Assembly: GCA_021793895.1 (NCBI GenBank)
Contig: JAJYRW010000002.1
Location: 1-23,646 of the forward strand
Length of the DNA: 23,646 nt
Direction: 5' to 3'
Source: Actinomycetes bacterium
Lineage (GTDB): Bacteria; Actinomycetota; Actinomycetes; Actinomycetales; JAJYRW01
The position numbers and the translations under genes were made by a program. The number at the start of each line of letters is the position of its first letter. Positions within the stretch are counted from its first letter, which is position 1. The notes beneath the pieces are model-generated. The model ran no database searches. It was not told where the DNA came from and saw nothing but the letters and a program-made list of their open reading frames with translations. Below are positions 1 through 7,493 of the stretch, one piece after another.

Positions 1-500
1 CGCTTTCAAAGCGTTCCAACCTGGCCGGGTATCGCGCCGGATTCGCCGCCGGTGATCCGAAAATCATTGCGCCCATCTTAGAGGTTCGCAAGCATGCCGG
101 GATGATGATGCCCGGGCCCGTCCAAGCCACTATGGAGACGATGCTGCGCGATGACGCGCACGTGGTGGAGCAGCGCGAGCGCTATCGCAAACGGCGGGGG
201 CTGTTGCGCTTGGCACTGGAAGCAGCTGGTTTCCGCATTGATGATTCTGAAGCGGGCCTTTACCTGTGGGTTACGCACGATGAAATTTTGAACACGCAAG
301 CCAGCGGGAATACCGCCGGCGAGCCGCAAGCGGGGGCGTGGACGCTTTTGGAGTGGTTCGCCGACCGCGGCATTCTGGTTGCGCCGGGCACTTTTTATGG
401 TCCGGCGGGTAAAAATCACGTTCGAATTGCCCTGACGGCTAGCGATGTTGACGTAGCGGCAGCCGCCCGGCGCATTGCTCCCCGCGAGGATGGCGCTTAA
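1..500 (+). CDS. dapC: Succinyldiaminopimelate transaminase DapC, 3' part (5' end outside window)
   Basis: This is the C-terminal 166 codons of a fold-type I PLP aminotransferase, read in the frame whose first full codon is at base 3. The visible N-terminus reads LSKRSNLAGYRAGF, the segment holding the PLP-binding lysine (SLSKRSN) in DapC-type enzymes. It is followed by the MMMPGPVQ loop and a C-terminal small domain ending in a GILVAPGTFYG...HVRIALT motif, typical of actinobacterial N-succinyldiaminopimelate aminotransferases. The enzyme transfers an amino group from glutamate to N-succinyl-2-amino-6-oxopimelate in the lysine/meso-DAP pathway in the cytoplasm. The gene ends at TAA 498-500, and gltA follows after 242 bases on the same strand. 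The general class is clear. The exact substrate rests on resemblance to DapC over related class I aminotransferases, and the missing 5' end limits certainty. Confidence 0.8.
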   Translation, partial: LSKRSNLAGYRAGFAAGDPKIIAPILEVRKHAGMMMPGPVQATMETMLRDDAHVVEQRERYRKRRGLLRLALEAAGFRIDDSEAGLYLWVTHDEILNTQASGNTAGEPQAGAWTLLEWFADRGILVAPGTFYGPAGKNHVRIALTASDVDVAAAARRIAPREDGA

Positions 501-521
501 GGGGGGCTAACAGGCTCGGCC

Positions 522-547
522 TGGCGCTGTACCATCCCGGAGCGCCA
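522..547. terminator. Possible hairpin downstream of dapC
   Basis: TGGCGCT (522-528) and AGCGCCA (541-547) form a perfect 7-bp inverted repeat with a 12-base loop, starting 21 bases after the dapC stop codon. There is no T-run after it, so an intrinsic terminator is only a guess. It could equally be an RNA structure in the dapC-gltA intergenic region. Confidence 0.3.
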
Positions 548-557
548 CCGAAGCGAT

Positions 558-573
558 CGTGATCGAAATCACG
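558..573. promoter_or_regulatory. CRP/GlxR-like palindrome upstream of gltA
   Basis: CGTGATCGAAATCACG reads as GTGA-N6-TCAC inside a perfect 6-bp dyad (CGTGAT / ATCACG). The known actinobacterial CRP-family (GlxR, Crp) consensus is TGTGA-N6-TCACA, so 8 of the 10 specified bases match and the two outermost are C and G. The centre lies about 177 bases before the gltA ATG. Citrate synthase is a known GlxR target in Corynebacterium glutamicum, which makes the location sensible. Binding itself is inferred. Confidence 0.5.
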
Positions 574-666
574 CGCGCATTTGGGACTTTCGACCCACAC
601 GCTTAGCTCTTGAGGGCGGACCCGATTAGGACGCATGGTTAACGGGCGGTAACGTCTCCTGGTAGC

Positions 667-692
667 CGACGTTGTCTAATAGCCAGACGTCG
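667..692. repeat. Imperfect inverted repeat in gltA leader
   Basis: CGACGT-TG-TCT (667-677) is mirrored by AGACGTCG (685-692), a dyad with a two-base bulge on the left arm. It surrounds TCTAAT (675-680), which matches the -10 consensus at 5 of 6 positions but has no good -35 at 17 bases. It could be an operator over a promoter or a leader hairpin. No regulator can be named from the sequence. Confidence 0.3.
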
Positions 693-742
693 AATAAATG
701 AAATTTGTACTGACTCCTGGATATTCCAGAGGGAGCATAATT

Positions 743-2041
743 ATGTCCGATGGCAATACCACCCCAGCTCGCCTTGCACTAAACGGCACAGAGCTTGAGC
801 TGCCGCGCGTTGCTGCCACGGAGGGAAATGACGGAATCACTGTTTCGAAACTTCTCGCCGATACAGGTGTCGTAACCCTCGATCCCGGTTTCACTAATAC
901 CGCTTCCTGCGCCTCCGACATCACCTACATTGACGGCGGTGCCGGCGTTCTCCTCTACCGCGGGTACCCCATTGAACAGTTAGCGAATCAGACAAGCTTT
1001 TTAGAAGTCTCCTACCTGCTGCTCTACGGTGAGCTACCCAACGCTTCTGAGTTGGCTGCCTTTGACGACCGCGTAAACCGCCACACGCTGATTCGGGAAG
1101 ACTTTGCGCGCCTGTTCGATGCCTTCCCCCGCGATGCGCACCCCATGTCGGTAGTGGCCAGTGCCACCGCGGCGCTCGGTGGATTCTATTCCGATGCGCT
1201 GGACGTTCACGATGACGAAGTCTCCGACCTAACCACGATTCGTTTGCTGGCAAAGATGCCCACCATCGTGGCGCGCGTCTTTAAGAAGATGCAGGGAGCA
1301 TCCCCGCTCTACCCGGATAACGACTACGGGTACGTGGACGATTTCTTACGCATGACTTTCGGTAACCCATCCGAACGCTACGAAGTCGACCCGGTCGTTG
1401 CCAAGGCCATGGACACGCTGCTGATTTTGCACGCTGATCATGAGCAGAACTGCTCTACCTCTTCAGTGCGCCTGGTTGGATCAAGCGAAGCCACGCTGTA
1501 CGCCTCAATTTCCGCCGGCATTGGCGCGCTGTCGGGGCCCCTACACGGCGGCGCCAATGAGGCAGTGCTGCACATGTTGGAAGACATTCGTTCCTCGGGT
1601 GACAGCGTCGAAAAGTATGTCGATCGCGTGAAGAACAAGGAAGCCGGAGTTCGCTTGATGGGCTTTGGCCACCGGGTCTATAAAAACTATGATCCGCGGG
1701 CGGCGATCGTGAAGCAGGCCGCAGACGACATTCTTAAATCCCTGGGCGCCCGTGATGAGCTGTTCGATATTGCGCTGAACTTAGAAGAAATTGCTCTCAA
1801 TGACGAATACTTCATTGAACGCAAACTCTACCCGAACGTGGACTTCTACACCGGTCTGATCTACAAGGCAATGGGTTTCCCCAACGCAATGTTCACGCCG
1901 CTATTTGTGATGGGCCGGCTGCCCGGATGGATCGCACAGTGGCACGAAATGCGCAAGGACCCCGCAACCAAGATCGGCCGTCCGCGCCAGGTTTACACCG
2001 GCAACACGAAGCGTGATGTTCCGGCCATCGAGAACCGCTAG
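743..2041 (+). CDS. gltA: Citrate synthase (type II)
   Basis: The 432-aa cytoplasmic enzyme condenses oxaloacetate and acetyl-CoA to citrate, the entry step of the TCA cycle. Catalytic residues fall where expected: His268 in GPLHGGANEAV, His310 in GFGHRVYKNYDPRA and Asp367 in NVDFYTG. His233 lies in the ADHEQN substrate loop and Arg319 in DPRA. Length and the N-terminal beta-strand domain fit the hexameric type II bacterial enzyme (about 430 aa). I chose ATG 743 because AGAGGGAG at about 728-735 is a good ribosome binding site. An in-frame ATG at 698 would add 15 residues but lacks one. The gene appears monocistronic, converging on a minus-strand gene that ends 3 bases after the gltA stop codon. 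The leader holds a CRP/GlxR-like dyad and a second inverted repeat (667-692), suggesting transcriptional control. Confidence 0.97.
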   Translation: MSDGNTTPARLALNGTELELPRVAATEGNDGITVSKLLADTGVVTLDPGFTNTASCASDITYIDGGAGVLLYRGYPIEQLANQTSFLEVSYLLLYGELPNASELAAFDDRVNRHTLIREDFARLFDAFPRDAHPMSVVASATAALGGFYSDALDVHDDEVSDLTTIRLLAKMPTIVARVFKKMQGASPLYPDNDYGYVDDFLRMTFGNPSERYEVDPVVAKAMDTLLILHADHEQNCSTSSVRLVGSSEATLYASISAGIGALSGPLHGGANEAVLHMLEDIRSSGDSVEKYVDRVKNKEAGVRLMGFGHRVYKNYDPRAAIVKQAADDILKSLGARDELFDIALNLEEIALNDEYFIERKLYPNVDFYTGLIYKAMGFPNAMFTPLFVMGRLPGWIAQWHEMRKDPATKIGRPRQVYTGNTKRDVPAIENR

Positions 2042-2044
2042 GGC

Positions 2045-2941
2045 TCAGTTTCCGTCCTGGGGCGCGAACGTGATTAGGACGTCCCCGCTTTCTGGTACAT
2101 CGGATACTGCCCATGGTTCGGCGCGCGTCCATCGTTGACCGCCCGCGTCAACGGCGACGATTCCGTAGCTGTCGGCAACCGCAACGGCCCAGTTAGCCAC
2201 CGCCCACACCCGAACATCGGCCTCCGCATCCGCGTCATGGGGAATTGAAATAGCGATTTGTTTTTGACCGGCCGCCGCTGCATCGGCGCCGTCGCTGTCC
2301 ACCGGCCGCGCTTCCAAATCGGAAAAGTCGGCCGCGAAGCGCGTAGAAAATCCGGCTAAATCGCCGCTATCGGCCTCATGCAGCTGGCAGTCGAGCGCCG
2401 CGGGGGAGTGCCCGGTCAGCGCCGAGGCAAAAGCGCGCGCCATATCTTCATGCTGGGCATACGCGTCCGGGAAGGCCGACCGCTGCACCGCCTGGGCCGC
2501 ATCGGTAACGGGCATATCGTCATATCCCTTGATGCGAGCCAGCACGTCATAGAAAGCCTCGGTGGCGTAGCGAGGATCTTGTACCTGTTCCTCGGTTCCC
2601 CAGCCCTGGGACGGCCGCTGCTGAAACAGTCCCAGCGAGTCGCGATCGCCGTAATCAATATTGCGTAGTTTCGATTCCTGCATTGCGGTGGCAATGCCAA
2701 TAGTAGCCGCCCGGGCGGGCAAATCCCGCTGCAGCGAAATAGCACTTATTAGGGCCGCATTATCGGCCTGATCCGGAGCCAAGCTGTGGCTTCCAACAGC
2801 GCTAGCGGTCGCGGTGCAGCGCTGGGAAAACGGCAGGGTGGTCGAAAAATGATTTAGCGCCCAAACGGTTCCAAAAACGGCGAGAGCCAGTACAACAATC
2901 AGGATGATCGTTGTTAAAAAGAACTTCCTTATACCGCCCAC
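2045..2941 (-). CDS. Membrane-anchored lysozyme-like protein (actinobacterial hypothetical)
   Basis: The 298-aa protein has one N-terminal membrane segment (about residues 7-29) after a short positive stretch and no obvious cleavage site, so it is probably anchored with its bulk outside the cytoplasm. Residues about 60-175 contain ATAMQESKLRNIDYGDRDSLGLFQQRPSQGWG in two adjoining blocks, an arrangement common in actinobacterial lysozyme/transglycosylase-fold proteins. Glu89 is the natural candidate for a catalytic acid. The C-terminal 120 residues match no family I recognise; they are acidic and end with a beta-rich stretch. The start is GTG 2941, with a weak GGGTGA ribosome site upstream. 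The gene diverges from the LOG gene across 59 bases and converges on gltA. A role in cell-wall turnover is inference; activity may be absent. Confidence 0.75.
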   Translation of the reverse strand: MGGIRKFFLTTIILIVVLALAVFGTVWALNHFSTTLPFSQRCTATASAVGSHSLAPDQADNAALISAISLQRDLPARAATIGIATAMQESKLRNIDYGDRDSLGLFQQRPSQGWGTEEQVQDPRYATEAFYDVLARIKGYDDMPVTDAAQAVQRSAFPDAYAQHEDMARAFASALTGHSPAALDCQLHEADSGDLAGFSTRFAADFSDLEARPVDSDGADAAAAGQKQIAISIPHDADAEADVRVWAVANWAVAVADSYGIVAVDAGGQRWTRAEPWAVSDVPESGDVLITFAPQDGN

Positions 2942-3000
2942 TACACAATCACCCGTCAGCGATTCCGCACAAAGCCAGCCTAGGGCTTAACCTGGAGTGC

Positions 3001-3879
3001 ATGACTCGTTCCTTCGACCTTTCTAAAAAGCCGCACAGCCACGGCGACGTGCCTCACGTAATTAATGGAAGTGACAACACATCACATCCACGCGAAGCAC
3101 GAAGCAGCGGGTCGGACTTCCCGGCCTATCAACAGGGGCCGTTAACTTTCCGCCGGAGTCAAGTGCCAGATACCACCAGTGACCAGCGCCTCTTAGAGAC
3201 TTACGAAACCGGGCACTGGTCTCACCAGGATCCCTGGCGCGTACTGCGAATTCAAAGTGAATTCGTCGAAGGCTTCGACGCACTTTCCGAAATGGGACGT
3301 GCGATAAGCGTATTCGGCTCCGCGCGCGTCCAACCCGGCGACCAAGACTACGAGTTGGGTGTCGAGGTCGGAAAGGCCCTGGCCAAAGCCGGATACGGCG
3401 TCATCACTGGCGGTGGGCCCGGCGTGATGGAGGCCGCAAATCGCGGCGCGGTAGAGGCCAATGGCCTCTCGATTGGCCTGGGTATTGAACTGCCTTTCGA
3501 GCAGGGAATGAACGACTGGGTCGATGTGGGCGTTAACTTCCGCTACTTCTTCGTGCGCAAGGTCATGTTCGTCAAATACGCGCAGGGCTTTATTGTCCTG
3601 CCCGGCGGTTTCGGCACATTCGACGAACTCTTCGAAGCGTTGACCCTGGTGCAAACCGGCAAGGTCACCCGTTTTCCCATCGTGTTGGTGGGCACTGAGT
3701 ACTGGACGGGCCTGGTGGATTGGCTGCGGAAGATGGTCGTTGATCACGGCTACATCAGCCCCGAGGATTTTGAGCTCATCGAACTGACCGACGATGTGGA
3801 CCGAGCCGTTGAAATTATTGTCTCCGCCCGCAACCATCGCAATGGAGACCCCGAAGTAACACCGAAGCAGCCGCAGTAA
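3001..3879 (+). CDS. LOG family protein (TIGR00730, Rossmann fold; Rv1205-like)
   Basis: This 292-aa protein belongs to the LOG / lysine-decarboxylase-like family, whose characterised members release cytokinin bases or ribose-5-phosphate from nucleoside 5'-monophosphates. The signature motifs are SVFGSAR (103-109), the nucleotide loop GGGPGVMEAA (137-146) and PGGFGTFDE (201-209), which contains the catalytic PGGxGTxxE. The first 50 residues are polar, histidine- and serine-rich, and probably disordered; they lie outside the family fold. I took ATG 3001 with GGAG three bases upstream, a short spacing; earlier in-frame starts would overlap the divergent gene. folP2 begins six bases after the stop codon. 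LOG next to folP2 is a conserved actinobacterial neighbourhood as I recall it. The true substrate in this organism is unknown. Confidence 0.85.
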   Translation: MTRSFDLSKKPHSHGDVPHVINGSDNTSHPREARSSGSDFPAYQQGPLTFRRSQVPDTTSDQRLLETYETGHWSHQDPWRVLRIQSEFVEGFDALSEMGRAISVFGSARVQPGDQDYELGVEVGKALAKAGYGVITGGGPGVMEAANRGAVEANGLSIGLGIELPFEQGMNDWVDVGVNFRYFFVRKVMFVKYAQGFIVLPGGFGTFDELFEALTLVQTGKVTRFPIVLVGTEYWTGLVDWLRKMVVDHGYISPEDFELIELTDDVDRAVEIIVSARNHRNGDPEVTPKQPQ

Positions 3880-3885
3880 CCACGC

Positions 3886-4791
3886 GTGAGCATGTCAAAA
3901 CCTAATTCATCCACCGTGCCTCCCCGAGCGCCAGGTTTGTGGCTGCGCGGCAAGCTGCGCGATCGATTCCTGGTGATGGCAATCATTAATCGCACCTCCG
4001 ACTCCTTCTACCCCCGCGCCCGCCAACTGGATGACCAACAGGCGCTCGCCGCGGTGGAGCAAACTGCAAGTGAGGGCGCTGACATTGTCGATATTGGTGG
4101 GGTGCGTGCTGGCCGCGGCCCCCAGGTGCCGGTAGCCGATGAGATTAAGCGGGTAATCCCCTTCATCTCGCAGGTGCGGCGGGAGTTTCCGCAACTGCTA
4201 ATTTCGGTTGATACCTGGCGCTCGGAGGTGGCGCGGGCCGCCGCCGAGGCCGGCGCTGATTTGTTAAACGACACCTGGGCGGGCTCCGACCCGCAGGTGG
4301 CTACTGTGGCGGGGGCCAATGACTTGGCGCTGGTGTGCTCGCACACCGGTGGCATGCCGCCGCGGACCGACCCATTCCGCGCGTTTTACCCCCAGGGAGT
4401 GCTCGCCGATGTGCGGGCGTCGCTGCAGGCGGGCGCCCAGCGGGCAATTGCAGCTGGCGTGCGGCCCGAAGCGGTTCTCATAGATCCGACGCACGATTTT
4501 GGTAAAACCACCTGGCACTCGCTGGAACTGGTGCGCCGCACCCAGGAACTTGCAGATTTGGGCTACCCGCTCCTGATGGCGTTATCGCGCAAAGATTTCA
4601 TCGGAGAGACACTCGACCTGGATGTGGAAGAGCGACTGGAGGGCACCTTGGCCGCCACCGCGATCGCCGCCTGGAACGGGGCAACCGTCTTTCGAACCCA
4701 CGACGTGCAAGCCACCGTTCGCGCCTTAGAAATGGTGGCTGCCGTGCGCGCAGAACGTCCCCCAAAAAGGGCGATTCGCGGTATGGCATAA
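3886..4791 (+). CDS. folP2: FolP2-type dihydropteroate synthase paralogue
   Basis: A 301-aa TIM-barrel protein of the dihydropteroate synthase family. It keeps INRTSDSFY (34-42), SVDTW (107-111), the pterin-site IDPTHDFGK (199-207), SRKDFIG (234-240) and RTHDV (270-274). The segment that normally reads GGESTRPG in true synthases, part of the p-aminobenzoate/sulfonamide site, is GGVRAGRG (71-78). Loop 1 lacks the usual SDGG. Both changes, and the C-terminus RPPKRAIRGMA, match mycobacterial FolP2 (Rv1207), which is reported to lack synthase activity. The protein probably binds a pterin-like ligand, but its reaction is unknown. Start is GTG 3886; ATG 3892 is equally possible, since neither has a strong ribosome site. 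It probably shares a transcript with the LOG gene six bases upstream. Confidence 0.88.
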   Translation: MSMSKPNSSTVPPRAPGLWLRGKLRDRFLVMAIINRTSDSFYPRARQLDDQQALAAVEQTASEGADIVDIGGVRAGRGPQVPVADEIKRVIPFISQVRREFPQLLISVDTWRSEVARAAAEAGADLLNDTWAGSDPQVATVAGANDLALVCSHTGGMPPRTDPFRAFYPQGVLADVRASLQAGAQRAIAAGVRPEAVLIDPTHDFGKTTWHSLELVRRTQELADLGYPLLMALSRKDFIGETLDLDVEERLEGTLAATAIAAWNGATVFRTHDVQATVRALEMVAAVRAERPPKRAIRGMA

Positions 4792-4800
4792 CTAGCAGGG

Positions 4801-4818
4801 CCCGGCGCCGGGTAGAAT
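4801..4818 (+). promoter_or_regulatory. Palindrome and possible -10 before the DUF3117 gene
   Basis: CCCGGCGCCGGG (4801-4812) is a perfect 12-bp palindrome beginning nine bases after the folP2 stop codon. It abuts TAGAAT (4813-4818), a 5/6 match to the -10 hexamer. No convincing -35 lies 17 bases upstream. The palindrome could be a folP2 terminator stem lacking a T-run, or an operator on the DUF3117 promoter. Confidence 0.3.
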
Positions 4819-4921
4819 GAGAACTGAACTCTCGTTGGACGCACTCCACTTTGCCCCCGATTCCACCCGGCATCGGGAAGGATTAGCGTCACGAGCTGAA
4901 CCCAAGAAAGGGGAGCCACGG

Positions 4922-5089
4922 ATGGCGGCTATGAAGCCGAGGACCGGAGACGGCCCGCTCGAGGTTGAAAAAGAAGCGCGCGGCTATATTATGCGAATCC
5001 CACTGGAAGGTGGGGGCCGTCTCGTTGTTGAGTTATCAGCTACTGAGGCAGCGGAACTGAAAGAGGCCTTAGCAACGGTCACGGATTGA
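4922..5089 (+). CDS. DUF3117 domain microprotein (Rv1211-like)
   Basis: A 55-aa protein beginning MAAMKPRTGDGPLEVEKEA, then RGYIMRIPLEGGGRLVVELS and a helical, acidic tail ending ALATVTD. It matches the actinobacterial DUF3117 family in sequence and length. No function is known to me. The fold is probably a small beta-hairpin plus helix, cytoplasmic, with no membrane segment. AAAGGGGAG at 4907-4915 is a strong ribosome site seven bases before ATG 4922, and decides against the longer open frame from 4817. The gene follows folP2 by 130 bases and precedes the leucyl aminopeptidase by 8 bases, so it probably heads or joins a transcript with pepA. Confidence 0.88.
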   Translation: MAAMKPRTGDGPLEVEKEARGYIMRIPLEGGGRLVVELSATEAAELKEALATVTD

Positions 5090-5097
5090 TTTTGCAA

Positions 5098-6762
5098 GTG
5101 AGTAATTCGATCCAGGATTTGTTGAATCCGTCGCTGGCACCTATTGGAGTCCAACGCGGGAACTTGAGTGCCGAGGCGCTAATGAGTGCCTCGGCACTAG
5201 CCTTGCCGGTTGCTCCGCCGGCCGCGGGGGAGACCGAGGTCCAACCCCGCTGGGGCACGGCGGATGCTGCGCTCCTTTACGGCATTGACCTAGCCGAATT
5301 GGCCGTACGCTCGGGCGCTACCGGTGCGGGCGGTAACATTGGAGTCCTCCACTTACCGCGACCGGTGGGCGATAACGCGTTCCCGTGGCAAGACCTCCCG
5401 CTGTGCATTTACTTGGTGGGAATCGGCTCCGCCGCCGTGCAGGATTTGCGCCGCGCCGGAGCAGCACTGGCCCGCCGCGTCCACTCCCATGCCCAACACG
5501 TGCCGGCTAACAGCCGCACCATCACCACCGTGGGCGCCGAAGCAAAAGCCGATGCCGTCCGCGCCTTCTTAGAAGGCTTTTATCTGGGTGGCTACCGGCA
5601 AGCGCGCTGGACCGGTACGGGTTTAGCCGAAATTAAGGACGACACCACTCCAGCTGGGCAGGGCTCCGTCACCGCAGACACTGACGTCTTTGGCGAGGAA
5701 GTGGAAGAACCTGCTGGTGGGGAGGTCGAAAACGAGATCGTTTTGGTGGGACGTCACCCACAGCAGGCCGTGGCTCTTTCACAAGCCGGAGCCCGGACCA
5801 CGCTGCGCACGCGCGCTTTGGCTGCGACGCCGTCCAACATTAAGACCCCCCAGTGGTTTGTTGAGCAGGCCACCACGCTGGCAAGCCAAGTCGGTTTGGA
5901 GACCGACGTGTGGGATTTGGAGCGGCTGCAAACCGAGGGATTTGGCGGCATTTTAGCGGTGGGCGGCGGCTCAGCAAGCCAGCCGCGCATGATGACTTTG
6001 AGTTATGAGCCCGAAGAAGCCAGCGGCGAACACGTGGTGTTAGTCGGTAAAGGCATTACCTATGACACCGGCGGCTTATCGATCAAGCCGCGCGAATCCA
6101 TGGTCTCAATGAAAACCGATATGGCCGGCGGCGCCGCGGTCCTCGCCGCGATTGTGGGCGCGGCCGAACTTCGCGTCTCGCAAAGAATTACCGCGGTCAT
6201 TCCGCTGGCAGAAAACGCGGTAAGCGGCTCGGCGTATCGACCCGGAGACGTGGTGCGCACCTATGGGGGCCGCACGGTCGAAATTGCCAACACCGACGCC
6301 GAAGGGCGGATGGTTTTAGCTGACGCGCTGGCCTGGGCGGATGAGAATTTAGACCCCGACGTGCTGGTCGATGTGGCAACCTTGACCGGCGCTGCGACCT
6401 TGGGCCTGGGGCGCGGGCACGCGGCAGCATATTCCACCGATGATGAGTTAATCTCGCAACTCAGTGCGGCTGGTGAGCAGACCGGGGAGCGAATTTGGCA
6501 CATGCCCCTGGTAGATGAATATCGGCCGGCAGTGTCGTCGAATGTGGCCCAGTTACGCCATGTTCCAAACGCGGAACACCGCTATTTAGGTGGTTCGATT
6601 ACGGCCGCGCTGTTCCTGCAAGAATTTGTGGGCGAACGCAAGTGGGTCCATTTAGACATCGCCGGGCCCGCTCGTGCTACCGCAGCTAAGCACGAGGTCC
6701 CCAAGGGCGCGACGGGATACGGCGCGCGCTTGTTGCTGCGCTGGCTCGAAAACGCGAGCTAG
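5098..6762 (+). CDS. pepA: Leucyl aminopeptidase (peptidase family M17)
   Basis: The 554-aa cytoplasmic metallo-exopeptidase removes N-terminal residues, often leucine, using two metal ions. The M17 catalytic domain shows the metal-binding motifs GKGITYDTGG (317-326), KTDMAGG (339-345) and the family signature NTDAEGR (398-404). The N-terminal macro-like domain is complete. The linker is longer than usual, with an acidic segment at about residues 185-215. The start is uncertain: GTG 5098 gives SNSIQDLLNPSLAPIG, and the LNPSLAPIG...ALALPV stretch resembles the N-terminus of mycobacterial PepB, so ATG 5182 looks too short. TTG 5086 overlaps the previous stop codon. No good ribosome site precedes any of them, so translation may be coupled to the DUF3117 gene. 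It converges on the methyltransferase gene and overlaps it by four bases. Confidence 0.92.
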   Translation: MSNSIQDLLNPSLAPIGVQRGNLSAEALMSASALALPVAPPAAGETEVQPRWGTADAALLYGIDLAELAVRSGATGAGGNIGVLHLPRPVGDNAFPWQDLPLCIYLVGIGSAAVQDLRRAGAALARRVHSHAQHVPANSRTITTVGAEAKADAVRAFLEGFYLGGYRQARWTGTGLAEIKDDTTPAGQGSVTADTDVFGEEVEEPAGGEVENEIVLVGRHPQQAVALSQAGARTTLRTRALAATPSNIKTPQWFVEQATTLASQVGLETDVWDLERLQTEGFGGILAVGGGSASQPRMMTLSYEPEEASGEHVVLVGKGITYDTGGLSIKPRESMVSMKTDMAGGAAVLAAIVGAAELRVSQRITAVIPLAENAVSGSAYRPGDVVRTYGGRTVEIANTDAEGRMVLADALAWADENLDPDVLVDVATLTGAATLGLGRGHAAAYSTDDELISQLSAAGEQTGERIWHMPLVDEYRPAVSSNVAQLRHVPNAEHRYLGGSITAALFLQEFVGERKWVHLDIAGPARATAAKHEVPKGATGYGARLLLRWLENAS

Positions 6763-7433
6763 ACCCGCGTCCCAATTAGGAGCCCGCCGCCGATGGGAAT
6801 AAGCGCGGGTAGGAATCGCTCATCGTGGCGCAACGTGCGGCCAATCTCGCGCACCGCTGTGGTGGTTTCATCCCGCCGTGCCGGATCGGGAACCCGGTCG
6901 TGCCACAGCGCATCGTTGATGACCATGAGACCACCGGGACGTAACAGCACGGTGGCCAGTTCGAACTGCTCGGCGTAGTCCAGCGGATCCGCATCGAGTA
7001 AGACCAGGTCATAGGCGCCGTCCGCAAGCCGCGGGAGGACGTTTATGGCATCGCCGGCGATCATCCGCACGCGGCCGCTGGGAACCCCCTGGGCGGTGAG
7101 GAGTTTGCGCGCGGCTTGTTGGTGACCGACGTTGACATCGATGCTGGTCAAGACGCCATCGGCGGGCATCCCGGACAGGAGCCACAGGGTGGAAACACCT
7201 GCGCCGGTGCCCACTTCAACAACCGCGCGGGCCTGGATTGTGGCCGCAAGTAAGCGCAGCGTGGCGCCGGCTCCCGTCGACATCACCGCGCATCCCAGTT
7301 CTTGACTGAGTGCGCGCGCCTCAAGCATCGCCTCATCGGGCTCAATGAACTCTTCGCAGTAGGCCCAACTTAGGGCTTTATCTTTGATGACGACCTCCGC
7401 AGTTTCGTGGGCCGGTATTCGGACCGATTCCAT
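6759..7433 (-). CDS. Class I SAM-dependent O-methyltransferase (Rv1220c-like)
   Basis: A 224-aa protein of the methyltransferase_3 / caffeoyl-CoA O-methyltransferase-like family. Motif I reads VEVGTGAGVSTLWL (72-85) and binds S-adenosylmethionine; DLVLLDADP (142-150) is the metal/motif II region, and LLRPGGLMVINDALW follows. The substrate cannot be told. It sits next to sigE and divergent from it, as Rv1220c does in M. tuberculosis, so a link to envelope stress is conceivable but unproven. ATG 7433 is my start choice. A TTG at 7457 would add eight residues and leave only 36 bases to sigE. Neither start has a clear ribosome site. The stop codon shares CTAG with the convergent pepA stop. Confidence 0.88.
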   Translation of the reverse strand: MESVRIPAHETAEVVIKDKALSWAYCEEFIEPDEAMLEARALSQELGCAVMSTGAGATLRLLAATIQARAVVEVGTGAGVSTLWLLSGMPADGVLTSIDVNVGHQQAARKLLTAQGVPSGRVRMIAGDAINVLPRLADGAYDLVLLDADPLDYAEQFELATVLLRPGGLMVINDALWHDRVPDPARRDETTTAVREIGRTLRHDERFLPALIPIGGGLLIGTRV

Positions 7434-7493
7434 ATAGGTTCGAGGATAGTGGGACAATGGCCCAAGTAAATCTTCAGGAGGTAGAAGCGCGCC

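Noticed and set aside
3193..3837. A 214-codon open frame on the minus strand opposite the LOG gene
   Set aside because: It is a shadow of a clearly coding plus-strand gene with family motifs, and its translation resembles no family.
4817..4921. Upstream extension of the DUF3117 gene from ATG 4818
   Set aside because: The strong AAAGGGGAG ribosome site and family length of 55 aa favour ATG 4922; the extension would also overlap the -10-like element.
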